Positions 46,772-56,964 are shown, numbered from the stretch's first letter. The stretch: 64,000 bases of DNA from an uncultured Bariatricus sp. (GCA_934307065.1 CAKRCD010000008.1:1-64000), one strand, 5' to 3'. Notes: a model not told the origin generated them from the sequence alone. A program made the numbers and translations.

Positions 46772-46868
46772 AGCCATACCTCCACCTTCTTTCTCTTTCC
46801 CTCATGGTAGCATATTTTCTGACAACAAGCAACTAAATCCATCGTTACTTTGTCTACAATTTTTCCCA

Positions 46869-48182
46869 CTACTCTTTCAGCCATTTCATATGCTCCTGAA
46901 TCTTCTTTTCATAACCGTTATCACTGGCCTGATAAAATACTTCATCTACAATTTCATCCGGAAGATACTGCTGCTTCGCATAATGTTTCGGATAATCATG
47001 CGCATACCGGTAACCGATTCCGTGCCCCAGTTTTGCAGACCCCTTATAATGGGAATCCTGTAAATGAACCGGCACAGTCGTCTTCGTCCGTTTCACATTG
47101 TCCATGGCAGCAAAGATGGCATTGCAGGCCGAATTGCTCTTTGGCGCAGTTGCCACATAAAGCACTGCCTGGGACAGAATAATCTGCGCCTCTGGCATTC
47201 CTACCCGTTCTACCGCCTGGGCCGCACTTACTGCAACGGTTAATGCCATAGGGTCTGCATTTCCCACATCTTCCGCTGCACATATCATAATTCTGCGGGC
47301 GATAAACTTGATATCCTCCCCGGCATACAGCATTTTTGCCAGATAATAGACTGCTGCATCTGGGTCAGAGCCTCGCATACTCTTGATAAATGCCGAAATC
47401 GTATCGTAATGATTATCCCCTGTTTTATCATATCTTACGACTCGCTTCTGAATACATTCGGAAGCCACATCAAGAGTAATGTGAATGAGACCATCTTCAC
47501 TTCTCTCTGTAGTCAGTATACCAAGTTCGATGGCATTTAATGCAGAGCGGGCATCTCCGCCTGCAATGTCTGCAAGAAATTCCAGTGCCTCGTCCGTAAT
47601 TTCCGCATGGAAGCTTCCCATGCCCTTCTTCTCGTCATGAACTGCCCGCAACAGTAAGGTCTTAATATCCTCTTTTGATAAAGGACGGAGTTCAAATACA
47701 CTGGAGCGGGAAAGCAACGCTCCATTTACCTCAAAATATGGATTTTCTGTGGTGGCTCCGATTAAAATAATGGTTCCGTCTTCCACAAAAGGAAGTAAAT
47801 AATCCTGCTGTCCTTTATTAAACCGGTGAATCTCATCCACAAAAAGGATGCTCTTCTTCTGATACATTCCGGCAAGCTGCTTTGCTTTATTTACCACATC
47901 CTCCATATCTTTTTTTCCGGCCACGGTTGCATTAATCTGGGTAAACTCTGCACTGGTGGTATTTGCAATGACTTTCGCCAGTGTAGTCTTTCCGGTTCCC
48001 GGAGGGCCATAGAAAATGAGAGAACTCAATTTGTCCGCCTTAATCGCACGATAAAGTAATTTATCTTTTCCGATAATATGCTGCTGTCCCACTACCTCAT
48101 CTAAAGTAGTCGGGCGCATGCGGGAAGCCAGAGGGGATTCTTTCTCCTTTTTTGTCTCACGCATATAATCAAACAAATCCAT
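46869..48182 (-). CDS. rarA: Replication-associated recombination protein RarA (MgsA)
   Basis: 437 aa clamp-loader-like AAA+ ATPase. PLASRMRPTTLDEVVGQQHI, Walker A GPPGTGKTTLAKVIA, Walker B ILFVDEIHRFNKGQQD, sensor 1 IGATTENPYFEVN, and the C-terminal RGSDPDAAVYYLAKM and GYRYAHDYP motifs are present. It acts at stalled replication forks. Confidence 0.96.
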   Translation of the reverse strand: MDLFDYMRETKKEKESPLASRMRPTTLDEVVGQQHIIGKDKLLYRAIKADKLSSLIFYGPPGTGKTTLAKVIANTTSAEFTQINATVAGKKDMEDVVNKAKQLAGMYQKKSILFVDEIHRFNKGQQDYLLPFVEDGTIILIGATTENPYFEVNGALLSRSSVFELRPLSKEDIKTLLLRAVHDEKKGMGSFHAEITDEALEFLADIAGGDARSALNAIELGILTTERSEDGLIHITLDVASECIQKRVVRYDKTGDNHYDTISAFIKSMRGSDPDAAVYYLAKMLYAGEDIKFIARRIMICAAEDVGNADPMALTVAVSAAQAVERVGMPEAQIILSQAVLYVATAPKSNSACNAIFAAMDNVKRTKTTVPVHLQDSHYKGSAKLGHGIGYRYAHDYPKHYAKQQYLPDEIVDEVFYQASDNGYEKKIQEHMKWLKE

Positions 48183-48205
48183 ATGACTCTTCCTTTCTCA
48201 CGCTC

Positions 48206-49378
48206 TTAATATTCATCCAAAAAGCTGTGCCGTTCCCCATCCTTTTTATATCCGATTATGGTACTTAAATTTACATTTTCCGCACTTTTGAAAATGTTGT
48301 TCTCCACAAATGGGTTAGTTTCCTTCAGTTTTGCTATCAGCTTTTTCGTCTCCAGACGTTTTGAAGAAGTTGTGCCATCTTCATGACAGGTACTGCAGGT
48401 TTCTGTAAAATGACAGGCACACTGCAGGAAATGAAGTTCGTTATAGTCCCTCCATCTGCAGATATCCGACTCACGCACCAGATACATCGGTCTGATAAGC
48501 TCCATTCCCTCAAAATTGGTGCTGTGCAGCTTTGGCATCATGGTTTGGAACTGTCCACTGTGAAGCATTCCCATAAGAATCGTCTCAATCACATCATCAT
48601 AATGATGTCCAAGAGCAATCTTATTACAGCCAAGTTCTTTTGCCTTGCTGTACAGATAGCCCCGGCGCATTCTTGCGCACAGGTAACACGGATTTTTTCC
48701 CACATTATCTACGGTATCAAATATGGTACTCTCGAAGATGGTAATCGGGATTCCAAGCATTTCCGCGTTCTTCTCAATAAGCATTCGGTTCTCTTTGCTG
48801 TATCCGGGGTCCATTACCAGAAAGGTCAGCTCAAAATCCACTTGTCTGTGTCTCTTGATTTCCTGAAAAAGCTTTGCCATCAGCATAGAATCTTTCCCAC
48901 CGGAAATACAGACCGCAATATGGTCTCCTTCCTGTATCAACTGATACGTTTTGCATGCTTTTGCAAACGGAGCAAAAATCTGCTTGTGAAATTTTTTCCG
49001 GATACTCCTCTCTGCCTTTTCCTGCCTGCTCACTTCGTCTTTCTCCACATTTTCCTTGTTATCTTCCTGATTTTCAGAAAACAAAGACATCAGATAGGCA
49101 TGATAACCGCCTTTCAGGCTATAGCACGACCTTCCACTTTCTTCGACCACTTCTGCTGTTTCTTCAGAACGTTCTCCCTTCTGGCAATACAACACCAGCA
49201 TCTTGTCTTCTTCTATATTTTCCAGAGCCGACTCCGGATTTTCCTCCAACTCCTTTGCTGCAATGTGAACAGCCCCCGGAATGATTCCATAGAGTACACT
49301 TCCTTCGTCACGGATATCCACCAGCACGTAAGAATCCTTCGGCATTTTTTTCAACTGTGCTACTTCTATTTCTTTCAT
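48206..49378 (-). CDS. Rhodanese-TtcA fusion, tRNA 2-thiolation-type PP-loop enzyme
   Basis: 390 aa. Residues 1-105 are a rhodanese domain (YVLVDIRDEGSVLYGIIPGA) with the active-site loop LYCQKGERS, whose cysteine can carry a persulfide. An acidic linker (105-130) leads to a TtcA-like ATP pyrophosphatase (130-390): CISGGKDSMLMA PP-loop, NPCYLCARMRRGYLY (CxxC), LGHHYDDVIETILM. TtcA-type enzymes thiolate C32 of tRNA using an Fe-S cluster. The fusion suggests built-in sulfur delivery. It sits 33 bp downstream of tcdA. Confidence 0.88.
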   Translation of the reverse strand: MKEIEVAQLKKMPKDSYVLVDIRDEGSVLYGIIPGAVHIAAKELEENPESALENIEEDKMLVLYCQKGERSEETAEVVEESGRSCYSLKGGYHAYLMSLFSENQEDNKENVEKDEVSRQEKAERSIRKKFHKQIFAPFAKACKTYQLIQEGDHIAVCISGGKDSMLMAKLFQEIKRHRQVDFELTFLVMDPGYSKENRMLIEKNAEMLGIPITIFESTIFDTVDNVGKNPCYLCARMRRGYLYSKAKELGCNKIALGHHYDDVIETILMGMLHSGQFQTMMPKLHSTNFEGMELIRPMYLVRESDICRWRDYNELHFLQCACHFTETCSTCHEDGTTSSKRLETKKLIAKLKETNPFVENNIFKSAENVNLSTIIGYKKDGERHSFLDEY

Positions 49379-49411
49379 CTTATTCCACCTGCTTCTACAT
49401 TCTGTTCCAAT

Positions 49412-50131
49412 CTACTGTACTCCGGTAAGTTCTCTTACCACATAACCTGCAAGTAAAAGTCCTGCTACCGGTGGAACAAAGGATATACTTCCCGGAATGC
49501 ATCTGCGCATGCCCGGGTCTTCCCCTGTACTCTTCCCAGACACATCCACCGGCTGTTCTTTGGAATACAGCACTGTTAATTTTTTAATTCCGCGGTTCTT
49601 CAGTTCCTTCCGCATGACTTTGCAGAGCGGACACACACTGGTTTTGGAAATATCTGTGATTTCAAATAGTTCTGCATGCAGTTTGTTTCCCGTTCCCATG
49701 CTGCTGATAAGCGGAATCCCATACTCAGCCGCCTTTTCAACCAGTGCAAGCTTCGCAGTCACTGTATCGATGGCATCAATGATATAATCCGGCTTTTCTG
49801 CCAAAATATCATCCAAATTGTCTCTTCCGATAAACCGCTCATAGGTCACAACTTTTGTCTCCGGACAGATATCAGCAATCCGCTGCTTCATTACTTCTGT
49901 TTTGTATCTTCCTATGGTACTGTGATAAGCAATGGACTGACGGTTGATGTTCGTCATGGAAACCGTATCGTTATCAATTAACACCAGGTTTCCCACACCG
50001 CATCTTGCAAGTGCATCGATACAGTGTGAACCAACGCCTCCCACTCCAAATACCATCACTTTGGCATTTTTCAACGTTGCTATACCCTCTACTCCCAGCA
50101 GTAATTCTGTTCTGGAAAACTCATTTACCAT
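49412..50131 (-). CDS. tcdA: tRNA threonylcarbamoyladenosine dehydratase TcdA (CsdL)
   Basis: 239 aa ThiF/E1-like fold. GVGGVGSHCIDALARCGVGN is the nucleotide-binding glycine motif, followed by LIDNDTVSMTNINRQ and DAIDTVTAKLAL; the C-terminus has CPLCKVMRKELKNRGIKKL. It cyclises t6A37 to ct6A in tRNA with ATP. Neighbouring the rhodanese-TtcA fusion, it forms a tRNA modification pair. Confidence 0.92.
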   Translation of the reverse strand: MVNEFSRTELLLGVEGIATLKNAKVMVFGVGGVGSHCIDALARCGVGNLVLIDNDTVSMTNINRQSIAYHSTIGRYKTEVMKQRIADICPETKVVTYERFIGRDNLDDILAEKPDYIIDAIDTVTAKLALVEKAAEYGIPLISSMGTGNKLHAELFEITDISKTSVCPLCKVMRKELKNRGIKKLTVLYSKEQPVDVSGKSTGEDPGMRRCIPGSISFVPPVAGLLLAGYVVRELTGVQ

Positions 50132-50134
50132 GTT

Positions 50135-50734
50135 TTATTTTCCCTGCCTTTTCCTAGTCTTTTTCTCTTTTCCCGGTTTTCGAATACTGTATCCGAAATT
50201 TCCAAGCAGTTTACCGAGACTGTAGTATTCCCCATGTACATAGCTGATAAGTTCCGTCTTTTCCAGTGCAAATCGGTTCTTTTCATCCAAGTACTTTTCA
50301 TCTACATGAACAGCCACCACTTCCGCTAAAAACATATGATGAGAACCAAGCTCTTCTTTCTTCACTACCTTACATTCAATATTTACCGGACTTTCTTTAA
50401 TCATCGGTGCTTCTACCATCTCGGCTGTTTCCGGTGTCAGATGCATTTCTTTAAATTTATCCACCTCACGCCCCGATTTTACACCACAGTAGTCCGTGGC
50501 ATAGACCAGGTCTTCTGTGGTCAGGTTAATGACAAATTCCCCTGTTTCTTCTATCATGTGGTAAGAATGCCTCTCCGGTCTTACAGAAATATAAACCATA
50601 GGTGGATTGGTACACACAGTCCCCGTCCACGCTACGGTAATAATATTTGATTTTCCCTCTTTATCTGCCACGCTAACCATGACTGCCGGCAGAGGATAAA
50701 GCATATTTCCCGGTTTCCAGGTCTGTTTCCCCAT
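50135..50734 (-). CDS. Flavin reductase-like FMN-binding protein
   Basis: 199 aa. LYPLPAVMVSVADKEGKSNI, NPPMVYISVRPERHSYHMI and FVINLTTEDLVYATDYCGV fit the flavin reductase family (DIM6/NTAB, split-barrel FMN fold). The tail is very basic (GKEKKTRKRQGK). Substrate unknown; in anaerobes such proteins often act as flavin or flavoprotein reductases. 3 bp from tcdA. Confidence 0.88.
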   Translation of the reverse strand: MGKQTWKPGNMLYPLPAVMVSVADKEGKSNIITVAWTGTVCTNPPMVYISVRPERHSYHMIEETGEFVINLTTEDLVYATDYCGVKSGREVDKFKEMHLTPETAEMVEAPMIKESPVNIECKVVKKEELGSHHMFLAEVVAVHVDEKYLDEKNRFALEKTELISYVHGEYYSLGKLLGNFGYSIRKPGKEKKTRKRQGK

Positions 50735-50751
50735 ATTCTTTTCTCCTCTCC

Positions 50752-52401
50752 TTAGTTCTGCTGTAATGCGCTTGCCAGAGTCGGCAACATCTGCTTCTTT
50801 CGTGATACTACACCTTTCAAGTAAATCTTTTCTGTGTCATCCGGTAAATCAAAAGCATCCAATACAAGTTTCTTTGCGCCATTTCCACAACAAAGTAATT
50901 CTGTTGATTCTTCTAATATGTTTGTCAGCATAATAAATAACATATCCAGTCTCTGTGACTGTCTTGCCGTGTCCAGATATTCTTCCAGTCTTTCCTTAAT
51001 TGTCTGCATCTCATCCTTGCTAAGGAAAGTGAGCTGTCCAACGCCAAACATGGTATCCTTAATATTAAATACTTTAAAATCCTGAAAACAGATTTCTTCG
51101 GTAGTCTTTCCGCGCAGGTTGCTTCCTTCCTGGAACATATGTGTTGCATGCTCTTCCACTTCAATTCCTGCAATTTTGGCCATGGCACGGGCTGCCAGTT
51201 CATCTGTCTGTGTGCAGGTTGGCGAACGGAACAAAAGAGTATCTGAAAGAATGGCAGAACATAAAAGTCCTGCAATTTTTGCATCCATTTCCATATGACG
51301 TTCCTGATACATCTGGTAAATAATCGTAGCGGTACATCCCACCGGCTGATTACGGAAATATACCGGTCCTACCGTCTCCAGATTTCCGATTCTGTGATGA
51401 TCAATGATTTCCAGAATTTCTGCATCCTCAATTCCGTCTACTGCCTGCGATTTTTCATTGTGATCTACCAGTACAAGCTGGATTTTATGCATGGTCATCA
51501 AACGTCGTCTGGAAATAAATCCCTCAAAATCTCCCTGTTTATTTAACACCGGGAAATCACGATACTTATTCTTTGACATCACTTCTTTGACATCTTCCAC
51601 ATACTCATTCGGGCGAAATACTACCAGTTTGTCTTTCTCTGTCATAAAATAACGAACCGGAATGCTCTGATTAATCAGCCGTGCTACACTGAACACACCA
51701 TGTCTGGTCTGGATAATCGTAATTTCCTTCTCCTTTGCCAGCTTTATGATTTCTTCGTCTATGGCTTCTTCCTGGCATATTACCATACAGGAAGCATTGC
51801 GCTTTACGGCACACATCTGCAGCTTACGTTGATTTCCCAGAATAACCAGGTCATCCTGTTCTATGACTTTCTCCATATGCTCTTCATCAGAAGCAGCCAC
51901 AACTACTTTTCCATTCAGGAAATAGCTGTGTTCATTTCCCGAAATTAATTTTCCTTCTAAAACTTCCACAATTGTTTTGTACCTGGTTCTTGCCATGGAA
52001 AGTGCATGACTGTCATATACATTCATATAAGACTCTGCAATATCCCCACTGGTAATAACACCTTCCAACCGGTTGTTTCTTGTAACAGGCAGAGTTGCAA
52101 TATTTTCTTCTTTCATACGCTCCCATGCACACTTAATGGAAATATGACCACTGACCCCTTCTGTTCTCCGTATATCCAAATCACGTACCTGATGATGTAC
52201 GTTTTCCAGAAGCTTTGGTTCTTTCACTCCAAAGTAATCCAATACATATGCAGTCTCACCATTCAGCTCTCCTGCTCTTCTCGGTTCATAATTCAGTCCA
52301 GTCAGTTTGGATTTAAAATCCGCATAAGCAATGGCAGAACAAACAGAATCCGTATCCGGGTTCTTATGCCCTACCACATATATTTTCTTATTTTCACTCA
52401 T
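50752..52401 (-). CDS. Manganese-dependent inorganic pyrophosphatase with CBS-DRTGG regulatory insert
   Basis: 549 aa. DHH family II pyrophosphatase: VGHKNPDTDSVCSAIAYADF at the N-terminus, VDHNEKSQAVDG, IIDHHRIGN, and the C-terminal DHHA2 domain with FRSPTCTQTDELAARAMAKI and substrate-binding SRKKQMLP. The insert holds two CBS motifs (about 75-130, LPVTRNNRLEGVITSGDIAE; about 245-305, FPVLNKQGDFEGFISRRRLM) around a DRTGG domain. Related enzymes are inhibited by AMP/ADP and activated by ATP or diadenosine polyphosphates. Confidence 0.95.
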   Translation of the reverse strand: MSENKKIYVVGHKNPDTDSVCSAIAYADFKSKLTGLNYEPRRAGELNGETAYVLDYFGVKEPKLLENVHHQVRDLDIRRTEGVSGHISIKCAWERMKEENIATLPVTRNNRLEGVITSGDIAESYMNVYDSHALSMARTRYKTIVEVLEGKLISGNEHSYFLNGKVVVAASDEEHMEKVIEQDDLVILGNQRKLQMCAVKRNASCMVICQEEAIDEEIIKLAKEKEITIIQTRHGVFSVARLINQSIPVRYFMTEKDKLVVFRPNEYVEDVKEVMSKNKYRDFPVLNKQGDFEGFISRRRLMTMHKIQLVLVDHNEKSQAVDGIEDAEILEIIDHHRIGNLETVGPVYFRNQPVGCTATIIYQMYQERHMEMDAKIAGLLCSAILSDTLLFRSPTCTQTDELAARAMAKIAGIEVEEHATHMFQEGSNLRGKTTEEICFQDFKVFNIKDTMFGVGQLTFLSKDEMQTIKERLEEYLDTARQSQRLDMLFIMLTNILEESTELLCCGNGAKKLVLDAFDLPDDTEKIYLKGVVSRKKQMLPTLASALQQN

Positions 52402-52588
52402 TATCTATCAACCTCACATTTCTTTTTCTATTCTATGTAATATGTGACTGTCTTTTCATTATAAAATATTACCATCTAAGTAGCATACCATTTTTTTCTC
52501 AAATCGTCATCTTTTTCTTTTCCATTTTTCTATTTTTTATGATATACTTAGCCATAGAGATTACAAATATATCACAGAGGTACGTATT

Positions 52589-53275
52589 ATGGAAAATGAA
52601 ACAGTAATGGAAAACACAGAAACAATGGCAGATTACGAAGCACACTTTGATGATGCCAACCCGTGGAACTTAATTGCCAAATATCAGGAAGAAGGCACAG
52701 TTCTGCATCTTACAATTAATGGGATTGTAAATGGCGGTGTAATTGCAATGGTCGAAGGCATTCGCGGATTCATTCCGGCTTCCAGACTTTCTCTTTCTTA
52801 TATCGAGGATTTAGAATCTTACCTGTCAAAGGAAATAGATGTGAAAGTCATTGATGTCGACCAGGAGAATAACCGTCTTGTCTTATCCGCAAGAGAGATT
52901 TTGAAAGAAAAAGAACGTGAGGAAAAAAATGCACTCCTTGCTTCCATGACAGTCGGAAGCGTATGGAAAGGTACCGTGGAATCCCTTCAGAGCTACGGTG
53001 CATTCATCCGTCTGGAAAATGGGCTTTCCGGCCTTGTCCACATCTCGCAGATTAGCACACAGCGAATCAAATCAGCAGACCAGGTGCTGCATGTTGGAGA
53101 TGAAGTAGATGTAAAAGTTATCGGAATCAAAGACGGAAAAATCAGTCTCAGCATCAAAGCACTTATGGAAGAAGCAGAGAAAGCCTCTGAAGAACCAGAA
53201 GAAAAAATCGAAATTCCGAAAGCAGAAGCCATCGGAACCAATCTCGGCGATTTATTCAAGAACATTCAGTTGTAA
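52589..53275 (+). CDS. S1 RNA-binding domain protein (RpsA-like, two S1 domains)
   Basis: 228 aa with two S1 domains: about 32-110 (VLHLTINGIVNGGVIAMVEG, IRGFIPASRLS) and about 122-195 (VGSVWKGTVESLQSYGAFIR, LSGLVHISQIS). A Glu-rich linker and short tail LGDLFKNIQL follow. Shorter than ribosomal protein S1 (four to six domains). Probably a general RNA-binding regulator of translation. An extended -10 TGATATACT lies at about 52541-52548. Confidence 0.88.
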   Translation: MENETVMENTETMADYEAHFDDANPWNLIAKYQEEGTVLHLTINGIVNGGVIAMVEGIRGFIPASRLSLSYIEDLESYLSKEIDVKVIDVDQENNRLVLSAREILKEKEREEKNALLASMTVGSVWKGTVESLQSYGAFIRLENGLSGLVHISQISTQRIKSADQVLHVGDEVDVKVIGIKDGKISLSIKALMEEAEKASEEPEEKIEIPKAEAIGTNLGDLFKNIQL

Positions 53276-53301
53276 AACAAACTATTGAACCGCATATTTA
53301 T

Positions 53302-53334
53302 GGGTTCCTGTTCTTATGAGCAGGAACCCTTTTT
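53302..53334 (+). terminator. Terminator of the S1-domain gene
   Basis: Perfect stem GGGTTCCTG / CAGGAACCC followed by TTTTT on the plus strand, 26 bp after the stop. Confidence 0.88.
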
Positions 53335-53370
53335 CTATGCAGCGATAAGACAAATCCTACTACTGCTTTT

Positions 53371-55290
53371 CTATATTTCGTCCAAATCCTTCATCCACAC
53401 TTCCACACACGCATCGCTCGGCATTCGCCAGTCTCCTCTTGGTGAAAGTGCAACCGTTCCAATCTTTGGTCCATCCGGCAGACAGGAACGCTTAAACTGC
53501 TGGGAAAAGAATCTTCTGTAAAAAATACGCAGCCATTTTAATAATGTCTCATCATCATATTTCTCCCAGAATGTCATACGGGCAATCCGGTAAATTTTAG
53601 ACGGCTCATATCCAAAACGAAGCATATAATATAGGAAGAAATCATGCAGTTCATACGGACCAACTAAATCCTCAGTCTTCTGTACAATTTCCCCATCTTC
53701 CGGTGGCAGAAGTTCCGGACTGACCGGAGTTGCAAGCACATCTTCGAGCACCTTCTGAAGCTCTTCTTTTCCACAAGTATCTGCATAGTATGCAACCAGA
53801 TGCTTTACCAATGTCTTTGGCACCGAAGCATTTACTCCATACATGGACATATGGTCTCCATTATAGGTCGCCCATCCCAGTGCAAGCTCTGACATATCGC
53901 CTGTACCAATTACCAGTCCACCTTCCTTATTGGCAATATCCATAAGAACTTGCGTGCGCTCTCTTGCCTGTGCATTTTCGTAAGTCACATCATGAATCCT
54001 TTCATCCTGTCCGATATCATAGAAATGCTGACGCACCGCCTCACGGATTGGAACCTCCATCAGGGTAGTTCCCAGTTTTTTTGCCATATCACATGCATTC
54101 TGATAAGTTCGGTCGGTCGTACCAAAACATGGCATAGTCACTGCAATAATTTCTTCCCGCTTCTTCCCAATGATATCAAACGCCTTTGCTGTAACAAGCA
54201 GGGCAAGGGCAGAATCCAGACCTCCTGAAATTCCCACAACGGCTGTGTTCGCATTCGTGTGAATCAGACGTTTCTTCAATCCCATGGCCTGAAGCATCAG
54301 AATTTCTTCACAACGCTTCTCACGTTCTTTTGTATTCGATGGCACAAACGGAGTTTCCGAAAACCTCCGGCTTATCATGGTCTGTTCCACACGAAGCTTA
54401 AAAGATATCTTCGGCAGACTACGTTCTTCCATAGTCTGGAAGGTAGTGTTTTTTCTTCTCTCACTTAAAAGTCTGTGTACATCAATTTCGCTGTAAATCG
54501 TCTCATTCTTAAAACGCTCTGCCTCTTTCAGAATTGTGCCGTTTTCAGCGATAATATTATGACCGCCAAATACTAAATCTGTTGTAGATTCTCCGTCCCC
54601 TGCATTTGCATATATATAACCTGCGATTAATCTTGCAGACTGTCCACTGATAAGCTTTTTCCGGTAACTGTTCTTGCCAATAGTTTCATCACTGGCAGAA
54701 CAATTGACAACAATAAGTGCTCCTTCTCTTGCCGCCTCGATACTTGGCGGAACCGGAGACCACACATCCTCGCAAATTTCCGCAGACACCACCAGCTCAT
54801 TCATACTGTCTGCCTGATAAAGAATCTGCGGACCAAACAGAAGCTCCTGTCCTTCAAATAAGATGTAACGTGCTTTTTTCGGTCCTTGACGGAACTGACG
54901 CATTTCATAGAATTCACCATAATTGGGCAGAAATGTCTTCGTGGTAAAGCCAAGAATCTGCCCGTCATTCAATGCCGCTGCCACATTGTAAAGCTCTCCT
55001 TCTACCGCAAGCGGCATTCCCACAAACACAAGACTTTCCATCCCTTCTGTCTGCTTTGCAATCTTCAGAATTGCTTTTTTTGCATCCTTCAGCAAAATAT
55101 CCTGTGTAAATAAATCTCCGCAAGTATATCCGGTAATACAAAGTTCCGGAAATACAATGATTTTTGCCCCTGCGCTCTCCGTTTCTCTAAGCAGACGGCA
55201 AATCTGCTCACAATTATACCAGACATCTGCTACCCGGATATCCGGTGTCACTGCTGCGACTTTGATAAATCCATGCTTCATTTGATACAC
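53371..55290 (-). CDS. nadE: Glutamine-dependent NAD+ synthetase
   Basis: 639 aa. N-terminal nitrilase-type glutaminase with Glu in FPELCITGYTCGDLF, Lys in TKTFLPNYGEFYEM and Cys in SAEICEDVWSPVPP. C-terminal synthetase with VGISGGLDSALALLV (SGGxDS PP-loop), MPCFGTTDRTYQNA and GTGDMSELALGWATYNGDHM. It forms NAD+ from deamido-NAD+, ATP and glutamine, passing ammonia through an internal tunnel. Length matches the two-domain bacterial form. Confidence 0.97.
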   Translation of the reverse strand: MYQMKHGFIKVAAVTPDIRVADVWYNCEQICRLLRETESAGAKIIVFPELCITGYTCGDLFTQDILLKDAKKAILKIAKQTEGMESLVFVGMPLAVEGELYNVAAALNDGQILGFTTKTFLPNYGEFYEMRQFRQGPKKARYILFEGQELLFGPQILYQADSMNELVVSAEICEDVWSPVPPSIEAAREGALIVVNCSASDETIGKNSYRKKLISGQSARLIAGYIYANAGDGESTTDLVFGGHNIIAENGTILKEAERFKNETIYSEIDVHRLLSERRKNTTFQTMEERSLPKISFKLRVEQTMISRRFSETPFVPSNTKEREKRCEEILMLQAMGLKKRLIHTNANTAVVGISGGLDSALALLVTAKAFDIIGKKREEIIAVTMPCFGTTDRTYQNACDMAKKLGTTLMEVPIREAVRQHFYDIGQDERIHDVTYENAQARERTQVLMDIANKEGGLVIGTGDMSELALGWATYNGDHMSMYGVNASVPKTLVKHLVAYYADTCGKEELQKVLEDVLATPVSPELLPPEDGEIVQKTEDLVGPYELHDFFLYYMLRFGYEPSKIYRIARMTFWEKYDDETLLKWLRIFYRRFFSQQFKRSCLPDGPKIGTVALSPRGDWRMPSDACVEVWMKDLDEI

Positions 55291-55293
55291 CTC

Positions 55294-56172
55294 TTATCTT
55301 TTTGCCTGTTTCAAGATTTCCTTTAATTCCTCTACACTGAATGTATAGGCTGTATTACAGAAATGACATTTGACCTCTACTTCTTTTCCTTCGTCTATCA
55401 TTTCCTGAATATCCTTCTTACCAATACTGATAATCGCCTTTTCAATCCGTTCATGGGAACAGTTACACTGAAATGCTGCAGGCAGGGTATCTGTTACTAC
55501 AACGTCCAGTCCCTCCAGCACATGTTCCAGCATCTGTTCCGGTGTACAGCCTTCATCCAGCATACTGGTAACAGAAGATATTTTCTTAATATTCTCTTCC
55601 AGTTTTGTCAGAACTTCATCCGTCACAAACGGCATGACCTGAACGATAAATCCTCCTGCGCAGCGCACTGTATTATCTTTGTTCATCAGCACACCAAGTC
55701 CTACTGAAGAAGGAACCTGTTCACTGTTTGCAAAATAATAAGTCAAGTCTTCGGCGATCTCACTGGTAACTAAAATAGTCTGTCCCACATAAGGCTCTTT
55801 TAAACCCATGTCTTTAATAATATTTAAAAGTCCGATTCCAATGGCACCGCCCACATCTAGTTTTCCATTCTTTGGCGGTAACATTACATCCGGGTTCTCA
55901 ACATAACCTTTCACATTTCCATTGACATCCGCAGTCACGGTCAGCCCGCCAATCGGACCATCTCCTTTAATCTGAATCGTCAGTACATCGGAATCGTTCT
56001 TCATCATACTTCCCATCATGACACCTGCTGTCAAAAGTCGTCCAAGCGCTGCAGTTGCAACCGGACTTGTATTGTGTCTCTGCCTTGCTTCTTCTACTAA
56101 ATTCTGCGTTGTTGCCGCAAATGCTCGAATCTGGCCCTCTCCTGCAGTTGCTCTTACAATATAATCTTTCAT
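55294..56172 (-). CDS. hslO: Hsp33 redox-regulated chaperone
   Basis: 292 aa from the ATG at 56172 with GGAGAGAG upstream; an upstream ATG at 56193 would cover it. KDYIVRATAGEGQIRAFAAT, GRLLTAGVMMGSMMKND and GDGPIGGLTVTADVNGNVKG are family signatures. The zinc redox switch is CNCSHERI ... CHFCN. Oxidation releases zinc and activates holdase activity. 3 bp from nadE. Confidence 0.96.
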   Translation of the reverse strand: MKDYIVRATAGEGQIRAFAATTQNLVEEARQRHNTSPVATAALGRLLTAGVMMGSMMKNDSDVLTIQIKGDGPIGGLTVTADVNGNVKGYVENPDVMLPPKNGKLDVGGAIGIGLLNIIKDMGLKEPYVGQTILVTSEIAEDLTYYFANSEQVPSSVGLGVLMNKDNTVRCAGGFIVQVMPFVTDEVLTKLEENIKKISSVTSMLDEGCTPEQMLEHVLEGLDVVVTDTLPAAFQCNCSHERIEKAIISIGKKDIQEMIDEGKEVEVKCHFCNTAYTFSVEELKEILKQAKR

Positions 56173-56193
56173 CTTATTCTCTCTCCAATTCAT

Positions 56194-56946
56194 CTATTTT
56201 CCCTGTTCGCGGGCAACCATATAAATTCTCTCGCTTGTATCCGTAGGCTGTTCTCTCGTGAAGGCATCATAGGCTGTCACAAATTCCAGACCGGATTTTT
56301 TCACAAGCCGAATCATCTGTTCTAACGTATAAGCTCTTTGCAAATGTACTTCTTCAAACTTACGGTACAAATTTCCCTTTTCCTGTATAAATAAGGTCAA
56401 CTCATATTCATTCATCTCTTCATCTTCATAATAATAATTATCCCAGATAAAACTGCATTCATCGCGCTTTTCTGCAATTGTCCGGTCTCCGAGCACCTTC
56501 TGGTATTTATACTTCGTATTAAAGTCAAAGATAAATATTCCTTTAGGGTCTAGGTAATTATTTACAAGCCGGAATACTTCTTCCAGTTCTTCCTCTTCTG
56601 TAATATAATTGACAGAATCGCAGACACTGACCACCGCACTTACCGTGCCGTACAATTCAAACTCTCTCATATCCTGCAGCAAATACAGAATATCATGTCC
56701 GGACTCATCACGCTTCTCCATGGCTATTTCCAGCATCTCTCCGGAATTATCTGCGCCAATCATATCATAACCTTTGGCTGCCAGAATTTCTGTCATACTA
56801 CCTGTCCCACACCCTAGTTCCAGAACAAGTCCGTTTTTTACTCCATATTCTTCCAACAGTCCCGTCAAATATTCTCCCCATTCTTCATATGGGATATTAT
56901 CCATGAATGTATCATAGACCTGTGCGAAACTTGTATATGCTTCCAA
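56194..56946 (-). CDS. Class I SAM-dependent methyltransferase
   Basis: 250 aa. YDTFMDNIPYEEWGEYL, then SAM-binding VLELGCGTGSMTEIL, MIGADNSGEMLEIAMEKR and VSVCDSVNYI. Belongs to the YqeM-like clostridial group. Substrate unknown. Just upstream of hslO in the same direction (21 bp). Confidence 0.85.
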   Translation of the reverse strand: MEAYTSFAQVYDTFMDNIPYEEWGEYLTGLLEEYGVKNGLVLELGCGTGSMTEILAAKGYDMIGADNSGEMLEIAMEKRDESGHDILYLLQDMREFELYGTVSAVVSVCDSVNYITEEEELEEVFRLVNNYLDPKGIFIFDFNTKYKYQKVLGDRTIAEKRDECSFIWDNYYYEDEEMNEYELTLFIQEKGNLYRKFEEVHLQRAYTLEQMIRLVKKSGLEFVTAYDAFTREQPTDTSERIYMVAREQGK

Positions 56947-56964
56947 CTATATTCTCCTTCCGTA

